Shown here one piece after another: positions 31,499 to 39,669 of a stretch of 49,942 nucleotides of DNA. A program made the translations under genes and the position numbers. The DNA comes from Acidimicrobiaceae bacterium (lineage in GTDB: Bacteria > Actinomycetota > Acidimicrobiia > Acidimicrobiales > RAAP-2): positions 1 to 49,942 of the forward strand of contig PLWZ01000019.1 in the NCBI GenBank assembly GCA_003151235.1, given 5' to 3'. Every line of letters begins with the position of its first letter. Within the stretch, counting starts at the first letter, position 1. Under the pieces are notes generated by a model that ran no database searches, was not told where the DNA came from, and saw only the letters and a list, made by a program, of their open reading frames with translations.

Positions 31499-32335
31499 GG
31501 CGGCCTGATGGGCTCCGACGACGTCCTGATCGCTCATGAGGGCCGCAAGCCCGTCCTCTTCGGCCCGACGGACCCGTCGTACCCCGACGCCGAGTCGCTC
31601 GGCGGTCACCTGCAGCGACGCCGGCGAATCCCCGTCGAAGCCGAAGCGCAGCCGCAGCACGTCTCGCTGGAGGGTCGGCAGCCGGTCGATGGCATTGCGG
31701 ATCTTCTCGAACACCAAGAGCCGGTCGACGTCCTCGGTCCAGTTCGACGCGTCCGGAGCCAACAGGTCGCCGAGCGACGTGGTCGAATCGACCCCGGCCG
31801 GCTGGTCGAGGCTCGCCGAGACACGCGCGGCCCCCTCGAGCGACTCGCGTTCGGCCGCGGTCATTCCGGTGGCCTCGTCGAGCTCGGCGGTTGTCGGCGT
31901 GCGGCCAAGCTGGCTCGTCAGCTCGGCGGTGACGCCGTCCAGACGCTGGAGCCGTTCGCCGACCTCAAGAGGAAGGCGGATGATCCGGCCATGCTGCTGC
32001 ACGGCCCGCTGCAGGGCCTGGCGGATCCACCATGTTGCGTAGGTCGAGAAACGGAAGCCGCGCTCCCAGTCGAACTTCTCGACCGCGCGGATCAAACCGA
32101 ACGTGCCCTCCTGGACAAGGTCGGTCATGTCCACGCCGCGGTCCTTGTAGCGGCGGGCCCAGTGGACGACGAGACGAAGGTTCGCCGCCACCATCTCGCG
32201 CTTGGCCTCCTCGTCGCCTGCGGCGACGCGCTTGGCTAGCACCAGCTGCCCGTCGTAGTCGGGCATCGGGTGCTGCTCGAGATCGTGCAGAAACAATCCG
32301 AGGCTGTCAGTTACGGGTGCGCTTTGGGGGCTCAT
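31496..32335 (-). CDS. Sigma-70 family RNA polymerase sigma factor (group 2-like)
   Basis: A 279-residue sigma factor with regions 1.2 ([14 protein letters not shown]), 2.1-2.4 ([41 protein letters not shown] in part; [14 protein letters not shown]), region 3 ([17 protein letters not shown]) and region 4. Core binding and -10 recognition regions are canonical. The -35 recognition helix is not: where the housekeeping form has GVTRERVRQIE, this protein has [11 protein letters not shown], changing residues that contact the -35 box in E. coli sigma-70. A stress or alternative role is likely. ATG 32335 gives a full region 1.2. It converges on rluD. Confidence 0.88.
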   Translation of the reverse strand: MSPQSAPVTDSLGLFLHDLEQHPMPDYDGQLVLAKRVAAGDEEAKREMVAANLRLVVHWARRYKDRGVDMTDLVQEGTFGLIRAVEKFDWERGFRFSTYATWWIRQALQRAVQQHGRIIRLPLEVGERLQRLDGVTAELTSQLGRTPTTAELDEATGMTAAERESLEGAARVSASLDQPAGVDSTTSLGDLLAPDASNWTEDVDRLLVFEKIRNAIDRLPTLQRDVLRLRFGFDGDSPASLQVTAERLGVGVRRVRRAEEDGLAALMSDQDVVGAHQAA

Positions 32336-32431
32336 CGCTGATCACCGTCTTGGGTTTGCATGGTCCTTGGGTCGATCCCTGGTTCTTGTCGGCCCCGCGA
32401 TCCTCCGCCAGGGCTGTGACAGTTCTGTTTT

Positions 32432-32459
32432 CCGATACGACCTTTCACAGCTCTTTCAA
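32432..32459 (-). promoter_or_regulatory. Candidate promoter of the sigma-factor gene
   Basis: On the minus strand, TTGAAA (complement of 32454-32459), 16 bp and TATCGG (complement of 32432-32437), about 97 nt before the ATG. Confidence 0.35.
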
Positions 32460-32564
32460 CGCCGGTGAGGGGCCGTGCATTCCACCCGAAGAGCCCCTCC
32501 GACCTGGGAACCTCGTCACCCTCGTCGAGTTGCGGGTGTCCCGGGGCCATGGTGTTCTGATCGG

Positions 32565-33161
32565 GTGAGTTCCTACCCGGAGTCCCAGCTGGGCAAACTC
32601 GTGGTCGTCCGCCACGGGGAGACCGAATGGAGCGAGGAGGGCCGCCATACCGGTCGAACCGACGTGCCGCTGGACGACCACGGCCGTGAGCAGGCCCGAG
32701 GGTTGGCCGGAGCGCTCGCGACCAGGGACTTCAGCCTCGTCCTCGTGAGCCCGCTCTCCCGGGCCACCGAGACGTGCGCCCTGGCCGGGTTCGCCGATCG
32801 GGCGGTGCCGACCGAGGACCTGCTCGAGTGGGACTACGGGGACTACGACGGGCGGACCACCGACGACATCCGTGGGGAGCGGCCCGGCTGGACGCTGTGG
32901 GCGGACGGCGTCCCCGGTGCGGAGACGGCGGCGTCCGTCGGGCGCAGGGCCGACCGGGTCATCGAGCGGGCTCGCCAGGAGACCGGGGACACGCTGTGCT
33001 TCGCCCACGGCCACGTCCTGCGGGTGCTGGCGGCGCGCTGGATCGGGTTGCCGCCGATGGGGGGGCGGATGCTCACCCTCGACGCGGGTGGGATCGGCGA
33101 GCTCGGTTGGGAACGCGAGGTGCCGGTTATCGAGCGCTGGAACGAGCCATCCCTCGGCTGA
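32565..33161 (+). CDS. Histidine phosphatase superfamily protein
   Basis: A 198-residue branch-1 histidine phosphatase. The catalytic motif LVVVRHGETEW (about 12-22) supplies the nucleophilic His, followed by GRTDVPLDDHGREQA, SPLSRATET, EWDYGDYDG and the second His in FAHGHVLRVLAARW. Members include phosphoglycerate mutase-like phosphatases; the substrate is unknown. GTG 32565 is chosen over an upstream frame start at 32475 that lacks similarity. TGTTCT ends 6 nt before it and TTGCGG lies 17 bp further up, giving a leaderless promoter. Its 3' end overlaps the converging Rrf2 gene by 35 bp. Confidence 0.87.
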   Translation: MSSYPESQLGKLVVVRHGETEWSEEGRHTGRTDVPLDDHGREQARGLAGALATRDFSLVLVSPLSRATETCALAGFADRAVPTEDLLEWDYGDYDGRTTDDIRGERPGWTLWADGVPGAETAASVGRRADRVIERARQETGDTLCFAHGHVLRVLAARWIGLPPMGGRMLTLDAGGIGELGWEREVPVIERWNEPSLG

Positions 33162-33624
33162 CCCCGACCGGCAGGTCGTCGGGGACCGTCGGCACCTTGG
33201 CGCCGTTGCCCTCGGCCTTGCTCACCATGTCGGCGAGGGTGAACGACGAGAGGTGGTCGCGCATCTTCTCGCCGACCTCGGCCCAGAACGCCAGCAGGAC
33301 GCATTGGCCCTCGTGGTTGCACGCCCCGTCGGCGTGGGGCTCGCCGAACTCTCCGGCCACGATGGGGCCGTCGACGGCCGAAACGATCTGGGCGAGCGTG
33401 ATCGACTCTGGCGGTCGGGCCAGCACGTACCCGCCGCCGACACCGCGCTTGGAGCGGACCAGCCCGGCCCCCTTCAGCGCCAGCAGGATCTGCTCGAGGT
33501 AGGGCTGGGGGAGCCCGGTCCTCTCAGCGATGTCGCGCACCGAGGTGGGGATCGCCGGCGAGTCGTGGAGCGCCAACGAAAGCAGCGCACGGCTCGCATA
33601 GTCGCCTCGGGTGGAGACCTTCAC
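33127..33624 (-). CDS. Rrf2 family transcriptional regulator with two cysteines
   Basis: A 165-residue Rrf2 regulator. The winged helix (1-85) has MKVSTRGDYASRALLSLAL, SVRDIAERTGLPQPYLEQIL and the wing SKRGVGGGYVLAR (pieces). The sensor region has C102-NHEGQ-C108, followed by LLAFW where the third Cys of IscR/NsrR would be. Iron-sulfur or redox sensing is possible but one classical ligand is missing. The GTG start at 33624 is 8 nt after a TAACAT -10-like box that overlaps a GTGACC/GGTAAC palindrome, suggesting self-repression. Its 3' part overlaps the phosphatase gene tail to tail. Confidence 0.87.
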   Translation of the reverse strand: MKVSTRGDYASRALLSLALHDSPAIPTSVRDIAERTGLPQPYLEQILLALKGAGLVRSKRGVGGGYVLARPPESITLAQIVSAVDGPIVAGEFGEPHADGACNHEGQCVLLAFWAEVGEKMRDHLSSFTLADMVSKAEGNGAKVPTVPDDLPVGVSRGMARSSAR

Positions 33625-33634
33625 GTCGCTCGAT

Positions 33635-33646
33635 GTTACCGGTCAC
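33635..33646. promoter_or_regulatory. Palindrome over the Rrf2 -10 region
   Basis: GTTACCGGTCAC is a 12-bp inverted repeat with one mismatch, centred on ACCGGT. It overlaps the TAACAT -10 (complement of 33633-33638). A natural place for an Rrf2 dimer to block its own promoter. The rest of 33647-33888 holds no gene I can support. Confidence 0.4.
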
Positions 33647-33888
33647 CTGGCCCGATACCCGGTTGGAGCTGTTTTCTCGGTCGATCCCTGGTCGGGGGCA
33701 CCACAAGCCGCCAAACGGAGCCTCCGGCTGGACCCGTTGGGCCTTCGGGTGTCGGGTAGCGGCTCGACTGGCTGGCACCAGTCGTTTGAGTGGTCCCGCA
33801 GCCTCGCCGACGTCCTGAACCCGCCGAAGCGGCGGACCCGGGTTGTCTCTGAGCGACCAAAGCGAACATCGGGCAAGGCTGCCTTTGG

Positions 33889-33894
33889 CATGAT
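33889..33894 (+). promoter_or_regulatory. -10-like CATGAT before bpa
   Basis: CATGAT ends 6 nt before the ATG at 33901, with no ribosome site between. It fits the leaderless spacing seen at other genes here, though no good -35 is visible. Confidence 0.3.
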
Positions 33895-33900
33895 CAGTGG

Positions 33901-34401
33901 ATGCCCGAATCGCGCTTCGACGAGAACCCGGTGGTAGTCGCACCCGATGAGGTCATCCCGGCTGGGGACCCAGACGACGCGCTGCAGGTAGCCGGAGGCG
34001 AAACCATCGAGAAGCCGGCCAAGGTCATGCGGATCGGCTCGATGGTGAAGCAACTGCTGGAGGAAGTCCGCCAGGCTCCGCTCGACGAGGCCGGCCGGGC
34101 CCGGTTGCGCGAGATCTACGACCAGTCGGTGCGCGAGCTGACCTCGACGCTCTCCCCGGACCTGGCCGCCGAGCTCGAGTCGATGACGATCCCCTTCGAC
34201 AAGGACCGGGTTCCCTCGGAAGCCGAACTCCGGGTGGCCCAGGCCCAGCTGGTCGGCTGGCTCGAGGGACTCTTCCACGGGATCCAGGCCGCGCTGATGG
34301 CCCAGCAGCTGGCGGCAAGGGCCCAGCTCGATGAGATGCGCCAGCGGGGGTTGCCCTCCCCGCGCGCTCCGGGCGACGACCGGCCCGGCGCATACCTCTG
34401 A
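33901..34401 (+). CDS. bpa: Bacterial proteasome activator Bpa (DUF2587)
   Basis: A 166-residue protein matching the ATP-independent proteasome activator of actinobacteria. After an acidic N-terminus, the core runs KPAKVMRIGSMVKQLLEEVR (about 38-57), PLDEAGRARLREIYD, then ELRVAQAQLVGWLEGLFHGIQ and ALMAQQLAARAQLDEM. This four-helix core forms a dodecameric ring that docks on the 20S proteasome. The family ends in GQYL, the gate-opening tail; here it is GAYL. Its presence implies a 20S proteasome elsewhere in the genome. It stands between Rrf2 and dnaE. Confidence 0.9.
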   Translation: MPESRFDENPVVVAPDEVIPAGDPDDALQVAGGETIEKPAKVMRIGSMVKQLLEEVRQAPLDEAGRARLREIYDQSVRELTSTLSPDLAAELESMTIPFDKDRVPSEAELRVAQAQLVGWLEGLFHGIQAALMAQQLAARAQLDEMRQRGLPSPRAPGDDRPGAYL

Positions 34402-34492
34402 GAGAGCCGAGACGCCGGCCGGACCTCCAAACAGGGAGAGCCCGGTCTGACCCAGCGGCTATGGTCGGAGCCGAGAACAACATCCTTGTAGT

Positions 34493-34527
34493 TCGTCCAC
34501 AGGGTGTGGATGCAAACCTGTGGACAG
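34493..34527. promoter_or_regulatory. DnaA-box-like cluster upstream of dnaE
   Basis: TCGTCCACA (34493-34501) and the reverse-orientation TGTGGACAG (34519-34527) each differ by one base from the high-GC actinobacterial DnaA box TTGTCCACA. A weaker TGTGGATGC lies at 34505. TCCACA-GGG-TGTGGA (34496-34510) is a perfect inverted repeat. The cluster ends 13 bp before the dnaE start. Confidence 0.45.
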
Positions 34528-34540
34528 AGAGACGGAGGGC

Positions 34541-37500
34541 GTGGGGGAGTTGGCTGAGGGCTCGTCGTTCGCCCACTTGCACACCCACACCGAGTTCTCG
34601 ATGCTCGATGGAGCCGCACGGGTCGACGACCTGGTGGCGGCGGCCAAGGCCGATGGGCAGCCCGCGCTCGGGATCACCGACCACGGCAACATGTACGGGG
34701 TCCTCGACTTCTACCGCGCCTGCCGTTCGAACGGGATCAACCCGGTCATCGGGACAGAGGCGTACATGGCCGGCGACTCCCGCCACGAGCGGCCGGTCCG
34801 CCGGGGCAAGGTCGACGACACCGGGGGTGACGTCGAAGGGGGCCAGAAGCTCTACTACCACCTGACTCTGCTGGCCGAGACCAACGCCGGGTACTCCAAC
34901 CTCATGAAGCTCTCGTCGGCCGCCTACCTCGAGGGCTACTACTACAAGCCCCGCGTCGACTGGGAGCTGCTCGAGCGATACCACGAAGGCCTCATCGCGA
35001 CGACGGGTTGCCTCGGGGGCGTGGTCCTGCAGGCGCTGCTCGCCGGCGACGTGGCCGGAGCAGAGGCGCGGGCTGCTCGACTCCAGGACATCTTCGGGCG
35101 CGACAACCTGTTCGTCGAGCTCCAGGACCACGGGTTGGCGGCCCAACGCCAGACCAACCCCCAGCTGGTCGAGATCGCCCGGCGGATCGGCGCCCCGCTG
35201 CTCGCCACCAACGACAGCCATTACTGCAGGCGCGACGACGCCGAGACCCACGACGCGCTGCTGTGCGTGCAGACCGGGGCGTTGGTCAGCGACCCCAAGC
35301 GTTTCAAGTTCGAAGGTAGCGAGCACTACCTGAAGAGCGCCGCCGAGATGCGCCACCTCTTCCGCGAGGTCGAGGAGGCGTGCGACAACACGCTGTTGAT
35401 CGCGCAACGGGCCAACGTCGAGATCGAGTTCGGTAATCCGAAGCTCCCCGAGTTCCCGGTGCCGGACGAATTCACCGGGGCGAGCTATGAGGAACGCGCC
35501 AACGCCTACCTCCGGAGCCTGAGCTTCGCCGGCGCCGAGGCGCGCTATGGCTCCCCGTTGCCGAACAACGTCGTCGAGCGGCTGGACTACGAGCTCGGCG
35601 TGATCGAGTCGATGGGCTTCTCGGCGTATTTCCTGGTCGTCTGGGACCTCATCGACCACGCGCGGAAGTCGAACATCAGGGTCGGGCCCGGTCGGGGTTC
35701 GTCTGCCGGGAGCTGCGTCGCCTACTGCCTGCGCGTCGTGGACATCGACCCGATCCGGCACGGGCTCATCTTCGAACGGTTCCTCAACCCGGGTCGCCAG
35801 GAGATGCCCGACATCGACATGGACTTCGACGAGCGCTACCGCTCCGAGATGATCCGCTACGCGACGGAGCGCTACGGCTGGGACCACGTGGCCCAGGTCG
35901 TGACCTTCTCCACCATCAAGGCGCGGGCAGCGGTGCGCGACGCGGCCCGGGTGCTCGGGCTCCCCTACATGGTCGGCGACAAGATCGCGAAGGCGATGCC
36001 CCCGCTCGTCATGGGGCGGGACACCCCCCTGCACGCGTGCCTGGACAACACCCCGGGATTCTCGGACGGGTACAAGGCGGCCAGCGAGCTGCGCCAGATG
36101 TACGAGACCGACCCCGACGCCAAGCGGGTCATGGACGTCGCGAGGGGCCTCGAGGGCCTCCGGCGCCAAGACGGCATCCACGCTGCGGCGGTGGTCATCA
36201 CCCACGATGCGCTGACCGAGCACCTCCCGATCCAGCGCAAGCCGGAGCCGGGGTCCGATCCATCCCTTGCCCCGATCGTCACCCAATACGAGATGCACGG
36301 GGTGTCCGACCTCGGGCTCTTGAAGATGGACTTCCTCGGCCTGCGGAACCTGTCGGTGATCGAGCGCACCCTGGACGTGATCGAGGCGGCCACGGGCCAG
36401 CGTCTCGACATCGACAACGTGACCCTCGACGACGAGCCGACGTTCGCGATGCTCCAACGTGGGGCCAGCATCGGGGTCTTCCAACTGGAGGGCGGCCCCA
36501 TGCGCTCCCTGCTGCGCTCCCTCATTCCGACGACCTTCGACGACGTGGCCGCCCTGGTCGCCCTCTACCGGCCGGGCCCGATGGCGGCCAACATGCACAA
36601 CGACTATGCGGACCGGAAAAACGCCCGCAAGCCGATCACGTACCTGCATGCCGACATGGAGGAGCTGCTCGCCGACACCTACGGGCTGATGATCTACCAG
36701 GAGTCGGTGATGCGGGTGGCCCAGAAGTTCGCCGGCTACTCGCTCGTCGAGGCGGACAACCTCCGCAAGGCCTGCGGCAAGAAGATCCGGGCGATGATGG
36801 CCAAGGAGCGCCAGAAGTTTGTCGAGGGGTGTGTCAACACCGGCTACGACGAGAAGCTCGGGACCCAACTCTTCGACATCATCGAGCCGTTCGCGGACTA
36901 CGCGTTCGCCAAGGCCCACGCGTACGGATACGGGCTCGTCGCCTATCAGACCGCGTGGCTGAAGGCTCACTACCCCGTCGAGTACCTGAGCGCACTCTTG
37001 ACGAGCGTGAAGGACGACAAGGACCGCACGGCCGTCTATCTGGCCGAATGCCGCACGCTCGGGATCGAGGTCGCCGTCCCCGACGTCAACCGGTCGGTGT
37101 CCGAATTCGCACCGAAGCGCGACGATGAGCTACCCGGGATCGTGTTCGGCTTGGCCGCGGTTCGCAACGTCGGCGAGAGCCTCGTCGAGCGGATCGTCAC
37201 CGAGCGGAATTCAGCCGGACCCTTCGCCGACATCTACGACTTCTGCCGCCGCGTCGACCCGATCGTGCTCAACAAGCGCACGATGGAGTCGCTGGCCAAG
37301 GCCGGGGCGTTCGACTCGCTCGGCCACCCGCGCCAGGGCCTGTGGCTGGTGCTCGACGAGATCGTCGACCGGACACTCGAACGCCGCAAGGAACTCGACC
37401 TCGGCATCGCCACGTTGTTCTCCTCCATCGCCAGCACCGAGGAGGCCACGGACGGGGGAGGGAACTGGGAGGGCACCCGGGTGCCGGTCCCGGACCGGGA

Positions 37501-38152
37501 GTTCGACAAGACCCAGCGCCTCGTGTTCGAAAAGGAGATGCTCGGCCTCTATGTGAGTGACCACCCGCTGCGCGGGCTCGAGGGCTCGCTCAGCCGGCAC
37601 ACCGACTGCTCGCTCGCCGAGCTGCGCGACGCCGGACTGTCGGAGGCCGGCGGCGGCCCGATGGCCGAGGGCGTGGTCCGCTCGGTCGGCGGCGTGGTCA
37701 CCGACCTCAAGCGCCAGTACACGAAGAAGGGCGAGCTGATGGGTCGGTTCGTCCTCGAAGACCTCGAGGCCTCGATGGAGGTGTTCGTCTTCCCCCGGGT
37801 CATGACCGACTACGGGACCCTTCTCGAGAACGACGCCATCGTGGTCATCCGGGGGCGCCTCGACCTGCGCGACGAGACGCCCAAGATCGTGTGCATGGAG
37901 GTCCGCCGGCCCGACCTCGGCACCGGCGGGGCCCAGGAGCTGCGGATCGCGCTCCCGCTCGGCCAGCTGACAGAAGACAAGGTCGACCGCCTGAAGGGGG
38001 TCCTCCGGGACCACCCGGGAAAGTCGCCGGTTCTCCTCCACGTGGGTGCAAAGGTGCTCAGGCTGCCGCCCGAGTTCAACGTCGACAGCCAGAATGGCCT
38101 GGTCGGGGAGCTGAAGACGCTCCTCGGCGCCAACGCCATCGTGGCCGCCTGA
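34541..38152 (+). CDS. dnaE: DNA polymerase III alpha subunit DnaE (DnaE1 type)
   Basis: A 1203-residue replicative polymerase. The N-terminal PHP domain has HLHTHTEFSMLDG and ITDHGNMYGV. The polymerase core has GPGRGSSAGSCVAYCL and the catalytic aspartates D424-I-D426-M-D428 in PDIDMDFDERYR. The beta-clamp-binding and helix-hairpin-helix parts follow, e.g. AFAKAHAYGYGLVAYQTAWLK in two pieces, and the C-terminal OB domain contains RRQYTKKGELMGRFVLED-like sequence. Length and PHP-first order fit DnaE1. GTG 34541 follows GGAGG and lies close to the HLHTHTE start; GTG 34520 is possible. Upstream are DnaA-box-like sequences. Confidence 0.96.
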   Translation: MGELAEGSSFAHLHTHTEFSMLDGAARVDDLVAAAKADGQPALGITDHGNMYGVLDFYRACRSNGINPVIGTEAYMAGDSRHERPVRRGKVDDTGGDVEGGQKLYYHLTLLAETNAGYSNLMKLSSAAYLEGYYYKPRVDWELLERYHEGLIATTGCLGGVVLQALLAGDVAGAEARAARLQDIFGRDNLFVELQDHGLAAQRQTNPQLVEIARRIGAPLLATNDSHYCRRDDAETHDALLCVQTGALVSDPKRFKFEGSEHYLKSAAEMRHLFREVEEACDNTLLIAQRANVEIEFGNPKLPEFPVPDEFTGASYEERANAYLRSLSFAGAEARYGSPLPNNVVERLDYELGVIESMGFSAYFLVVWDLIDHARKSNIRVGPGRGSSAGSCVAYCLRVVDIDPIRHGLIFERFLNPGRQEMPDIDMDFDERYRSEMIRYATERYGWDHVAQVVTFSTIKARAAVRDAARVLGLPYMVGDKIAKAMPPLVMGRDTPLHACLDNTPGFSDGYKAASELRQMYETDPDAKRVMDVARGLEGLRRQDGIHAAAVVITHDALTEHLPIQRKPEPGSDPSLAPIVTQYEMHGVSDLGLLKMDFLGLRNLSVIERTLDVIEAATGQRLDIDNVTLDDEPTFAMLQRGASIGVFQLEGGPMRSLLRSLIPTTFDDVAALVALYRPGPMAANMHNDYADRKNARKPITYLHADMEELLADTYGLMIYQESVMRVAQKFAGYSLVEADNLRKACGKKIRAMMAKERQKFVEGCVNTGYDEKLGTQLFDIIEPFADYAFAKAHAYGYGLVAYQTAWLKAHYPVEYLSALLTSVKDDKDRTAVYLAECRTLGIEVAVPDVNRSVSEFAPKRDDELPGIVFGLAAVRNVGESLVERIVTERNSAGPFADIYDFCRRVDPIVLNKRTMESLAKAGAFDSLGHPRQGLWLVLDEIVDRTLERRKELDLGIATLFSSIASTEEATDGGGNWEGTRVPVPDREFDKTQRLVFEKEMLGLYVSDHPLRGLEGSLSRHTDCSLAELRDAGLSEAGGGPMAEGVVRSVGGVVTDLKRQYTKKGELMGRFVLEDLEASMEVFVFPRVMTDYGTLLENDAIVVIRGRLDLRDETPKIVCMEVRRPDLGTGGAQELRIALPLGQLTEDKVDRLKGVLRDHPGKSPVLLHVGAKVLRLPPEFNVDSQNGLVGELKTLLGANAIVAA

Positions 38153-38185
38153 GCAGCGTCCGACGTCGCCCGGGCCGGGTTTCGG

Positions 38186-38215
38186 TTGGGACGCGGTCAC
38201 AGCATCCCGTAGAAT
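38186..38215 (+). promoter_or_regulatory. Leaderless promoter of the 38222 gene
   Basis: TTGGGA (38186-38191), 18 bp and TAGAAT (38210-38215), the best -10 match in the window. Only 6 nt separate it from the ATG at 38222, so transcription should begin at or within a base of the start codon. Confidence 0.55.
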
Positions 38216-38221
38216 TGCCAA

Positions 38222-38893
38222 ATGGCCATGGCAGCAAGCACGAAGGACACCACCTCGCTCAGCGACACCGAGCTCGTCGAGATGGCCGACCTGTCCGCCG
38301 AGCGGGAAGTTTCGTTCGACATCGGGTTCGTCTCCAAGCAGCGTGAGGAGTGGGTGCTGGTCACCCAGGTCCGCGAGGGACCGAAGCTCCGGGGGTTCTC
38401 GTTCTGCACGTTGGAGCGGATCGGCGGGACCCCGTCGCTCCTGGTGGGCCTCGCCGCGACCGACCGCACCACCAAGGCCGACGCCGCCCTGAAGGCCATG
38501 ATGTCCGATCAGTACCGCCGGGCCCTGCTCGCCTTCCCCGACGAGGACGTCCTGCTCGGGACGCGTCTCCTCTGCGCCGACGGGTTCAAGGCGTTCGCCA
38601 AGCTGACCGATGTCGTGCCCCGGCTCGACCACCGGCCGAGTGGTGAGGAGCGGGCCTGGGCCCGCCGCCTGGCCAAGCGGTTCGGCGCCGAGAACCGCCT
38701 CGATGACCGCACGTTCGTCACCAAGGGGACCGGCTCGCTCGTCGGGGGCCTCGACTTCGAGTCACCCAAGGCGCAGCCGGGCGAGGAACTCGAGGCCCTG
38801 TTCAAGTCGGTCAACCTGAAGAGGGGCGACCGGCTGGTCGCGTTCGGCTGGGCGATGGCCGAGGACCTGGCCGCGGGCCGCCTCGCCCGCTGA
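38222..38893 (+). CDS. Conserved actinobacterial protein of unknown function
   Basis: A 223-residue soluble protein. Recognisable blocks are DIGFVSKQREEWVLVTQV (about 33-50), KLRGFSFCTLERIGGTPSLLVGLA (in the centre), FPDEDVLLGTRL, a SGEERAWARRLAKRFG helix and the C-terminal KRGDRLVAFGWAMAEDL. The pattern looks like a conserved family with an acyltransferase-like alpha/beta layout, but I cannot assign a fold or reaction. The promoter suggests a leaderless mRNA. Convergent with the next gene: only 13 bp lie between the two stop codons, with a small CCGGG/CCCGG hairpin there. Confidence 0.7.
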   Translation: MAMAASTKDTTSLSDTELVEMADLSAEREVSFDIGFVSKQREEWVLVTQVREGPKLRGFSFCTLERIGGTPSLLVGLAATDRTTKADAALKAMMSDQYRRALLAFPDEDVLLGTRLLCADGFKAFAKLTDVVPRLDHRPSGEERAWARRLAKRFGAENRLDDRTFVTKGTGSLVGGLDFESPKAQPGEELEALFKSVNLKRGDRLVAFGWAMAEDLAAGRLAR

Positions 38894-38906
38894 TCCTGCT
38901 CCGGGT

Positions 38907-39638
38907 TCAGCCCCGGGGCAACACCGCCGTGCACACCTTGTAGCAGTGGCCGTCGCGCGGCTGGGTGAGCGAGACCAGCAGGTAGTGGGGCCGGAAGCCG
39001 AGTGCGGTCGCGAGCGCCTTGCCCGAGAGACGATCCCGCCGCGCCGCGTCGAGCGCACGGGTCGCGTCCGCTGACTCGACGGGGAGCCAGACGTCGTCGC
39101 GGTCCCACCCGAAGCGGACCCACGTCGATCCCTCGTCGGCCCGCCGGATGAACTGCGGACCGCGCGTCGGGACGATGAGGGTCGCCGACGGGCGCTGCCC
39201 GCGAAACTCCCAATAGGGCGCGGACGCGCCGGGGAACCCGAGCAACGGGCCATCGGGCCGGGCGACCAGCGCACGCAGGCGTCGCCGCGCCCGTCGCGCC
39301 GGCATCGTCCCGACATGTCGGGGGAGCTCCGCCGTGGTGGCCGCCTCGGGCTGGGCCAGGTCGTCGGTCTCGGGGTCGTCCGCGAGCTGCACCTCGACGA
39401 GGTCGAACAGCGCGAGGTCGGGCTCGTGACCGACCGGCCACCGAACGCGCAGGCGAATGAGCGCCCCGGACGCGAGATCGATCGCGGTGGTGTCCTCTTT
39501 GGTGCACGCGAGGACGAGCAGGGAGAGCTCGGAGCCGCCGTCGAGGTCGGCGCGGTTGGTGAGCGGCGGTCGAAGAACCGGCGTTGTCCTCCCGCCCGCA
39601 CCCCCACGGTGTGGTGGCTCCAACTCCCCGGTCATCAT
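38907..39638 (-). CDS. Unknown protein downstream of the YyaL-like gene
   Basis: A 243-residue protein with no membrane helix. Visible features are an acidic middle (VEVQLADDPETDDLAQPEA in part), a basic RRARRRLRALVARPDGP stretch and a tail with PHYLLVSLTQPRDGHCYKVCTAVLPRG (in pieces), which includes two Cys. I recognise no domain. ATG 39638 (or the adjacent ATG 39635) is chosen; a longer frame to 39803 would overlap the upstream gene. It follows the YyaL-like gene by 31 bp on the same strand and is probably co-transcribed with it. Confidence 0.6.
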   Translation of the reverse strand: MMTGELEPPHRGGAGGRTTPVLRPPLTNRADLDGGSELSLLVLACTKEDTTAIDLASGALIRLRVRWPVGHEPDLALFDLVEVQLADDPETDDLAQPEAATTAELPRHVGTMPARRARRRLRALVARPDGPLLGFPGASAPYWEFRGQRPSATLIVPTRGPQFIRRADEGSTWVRFGWDRDDVWLPVESADATRALDAARRDRLSGKALATALGFRPHYLLVSLTQPRDGHCYKVCTAVLPRG

Positions 39639-39669
39639 TGGTCGCCCGAACCGCGCCCAAACCAATCTG

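Noticed and set aside
34025..36970. Minus-strand open frame of 981 codons opposite dnaE and bpa
   Set aside because: Composition is that of an antisense GC shadow (His/Asp/Arg/Val runs), and the opposite strand has complete polymerase motifs.
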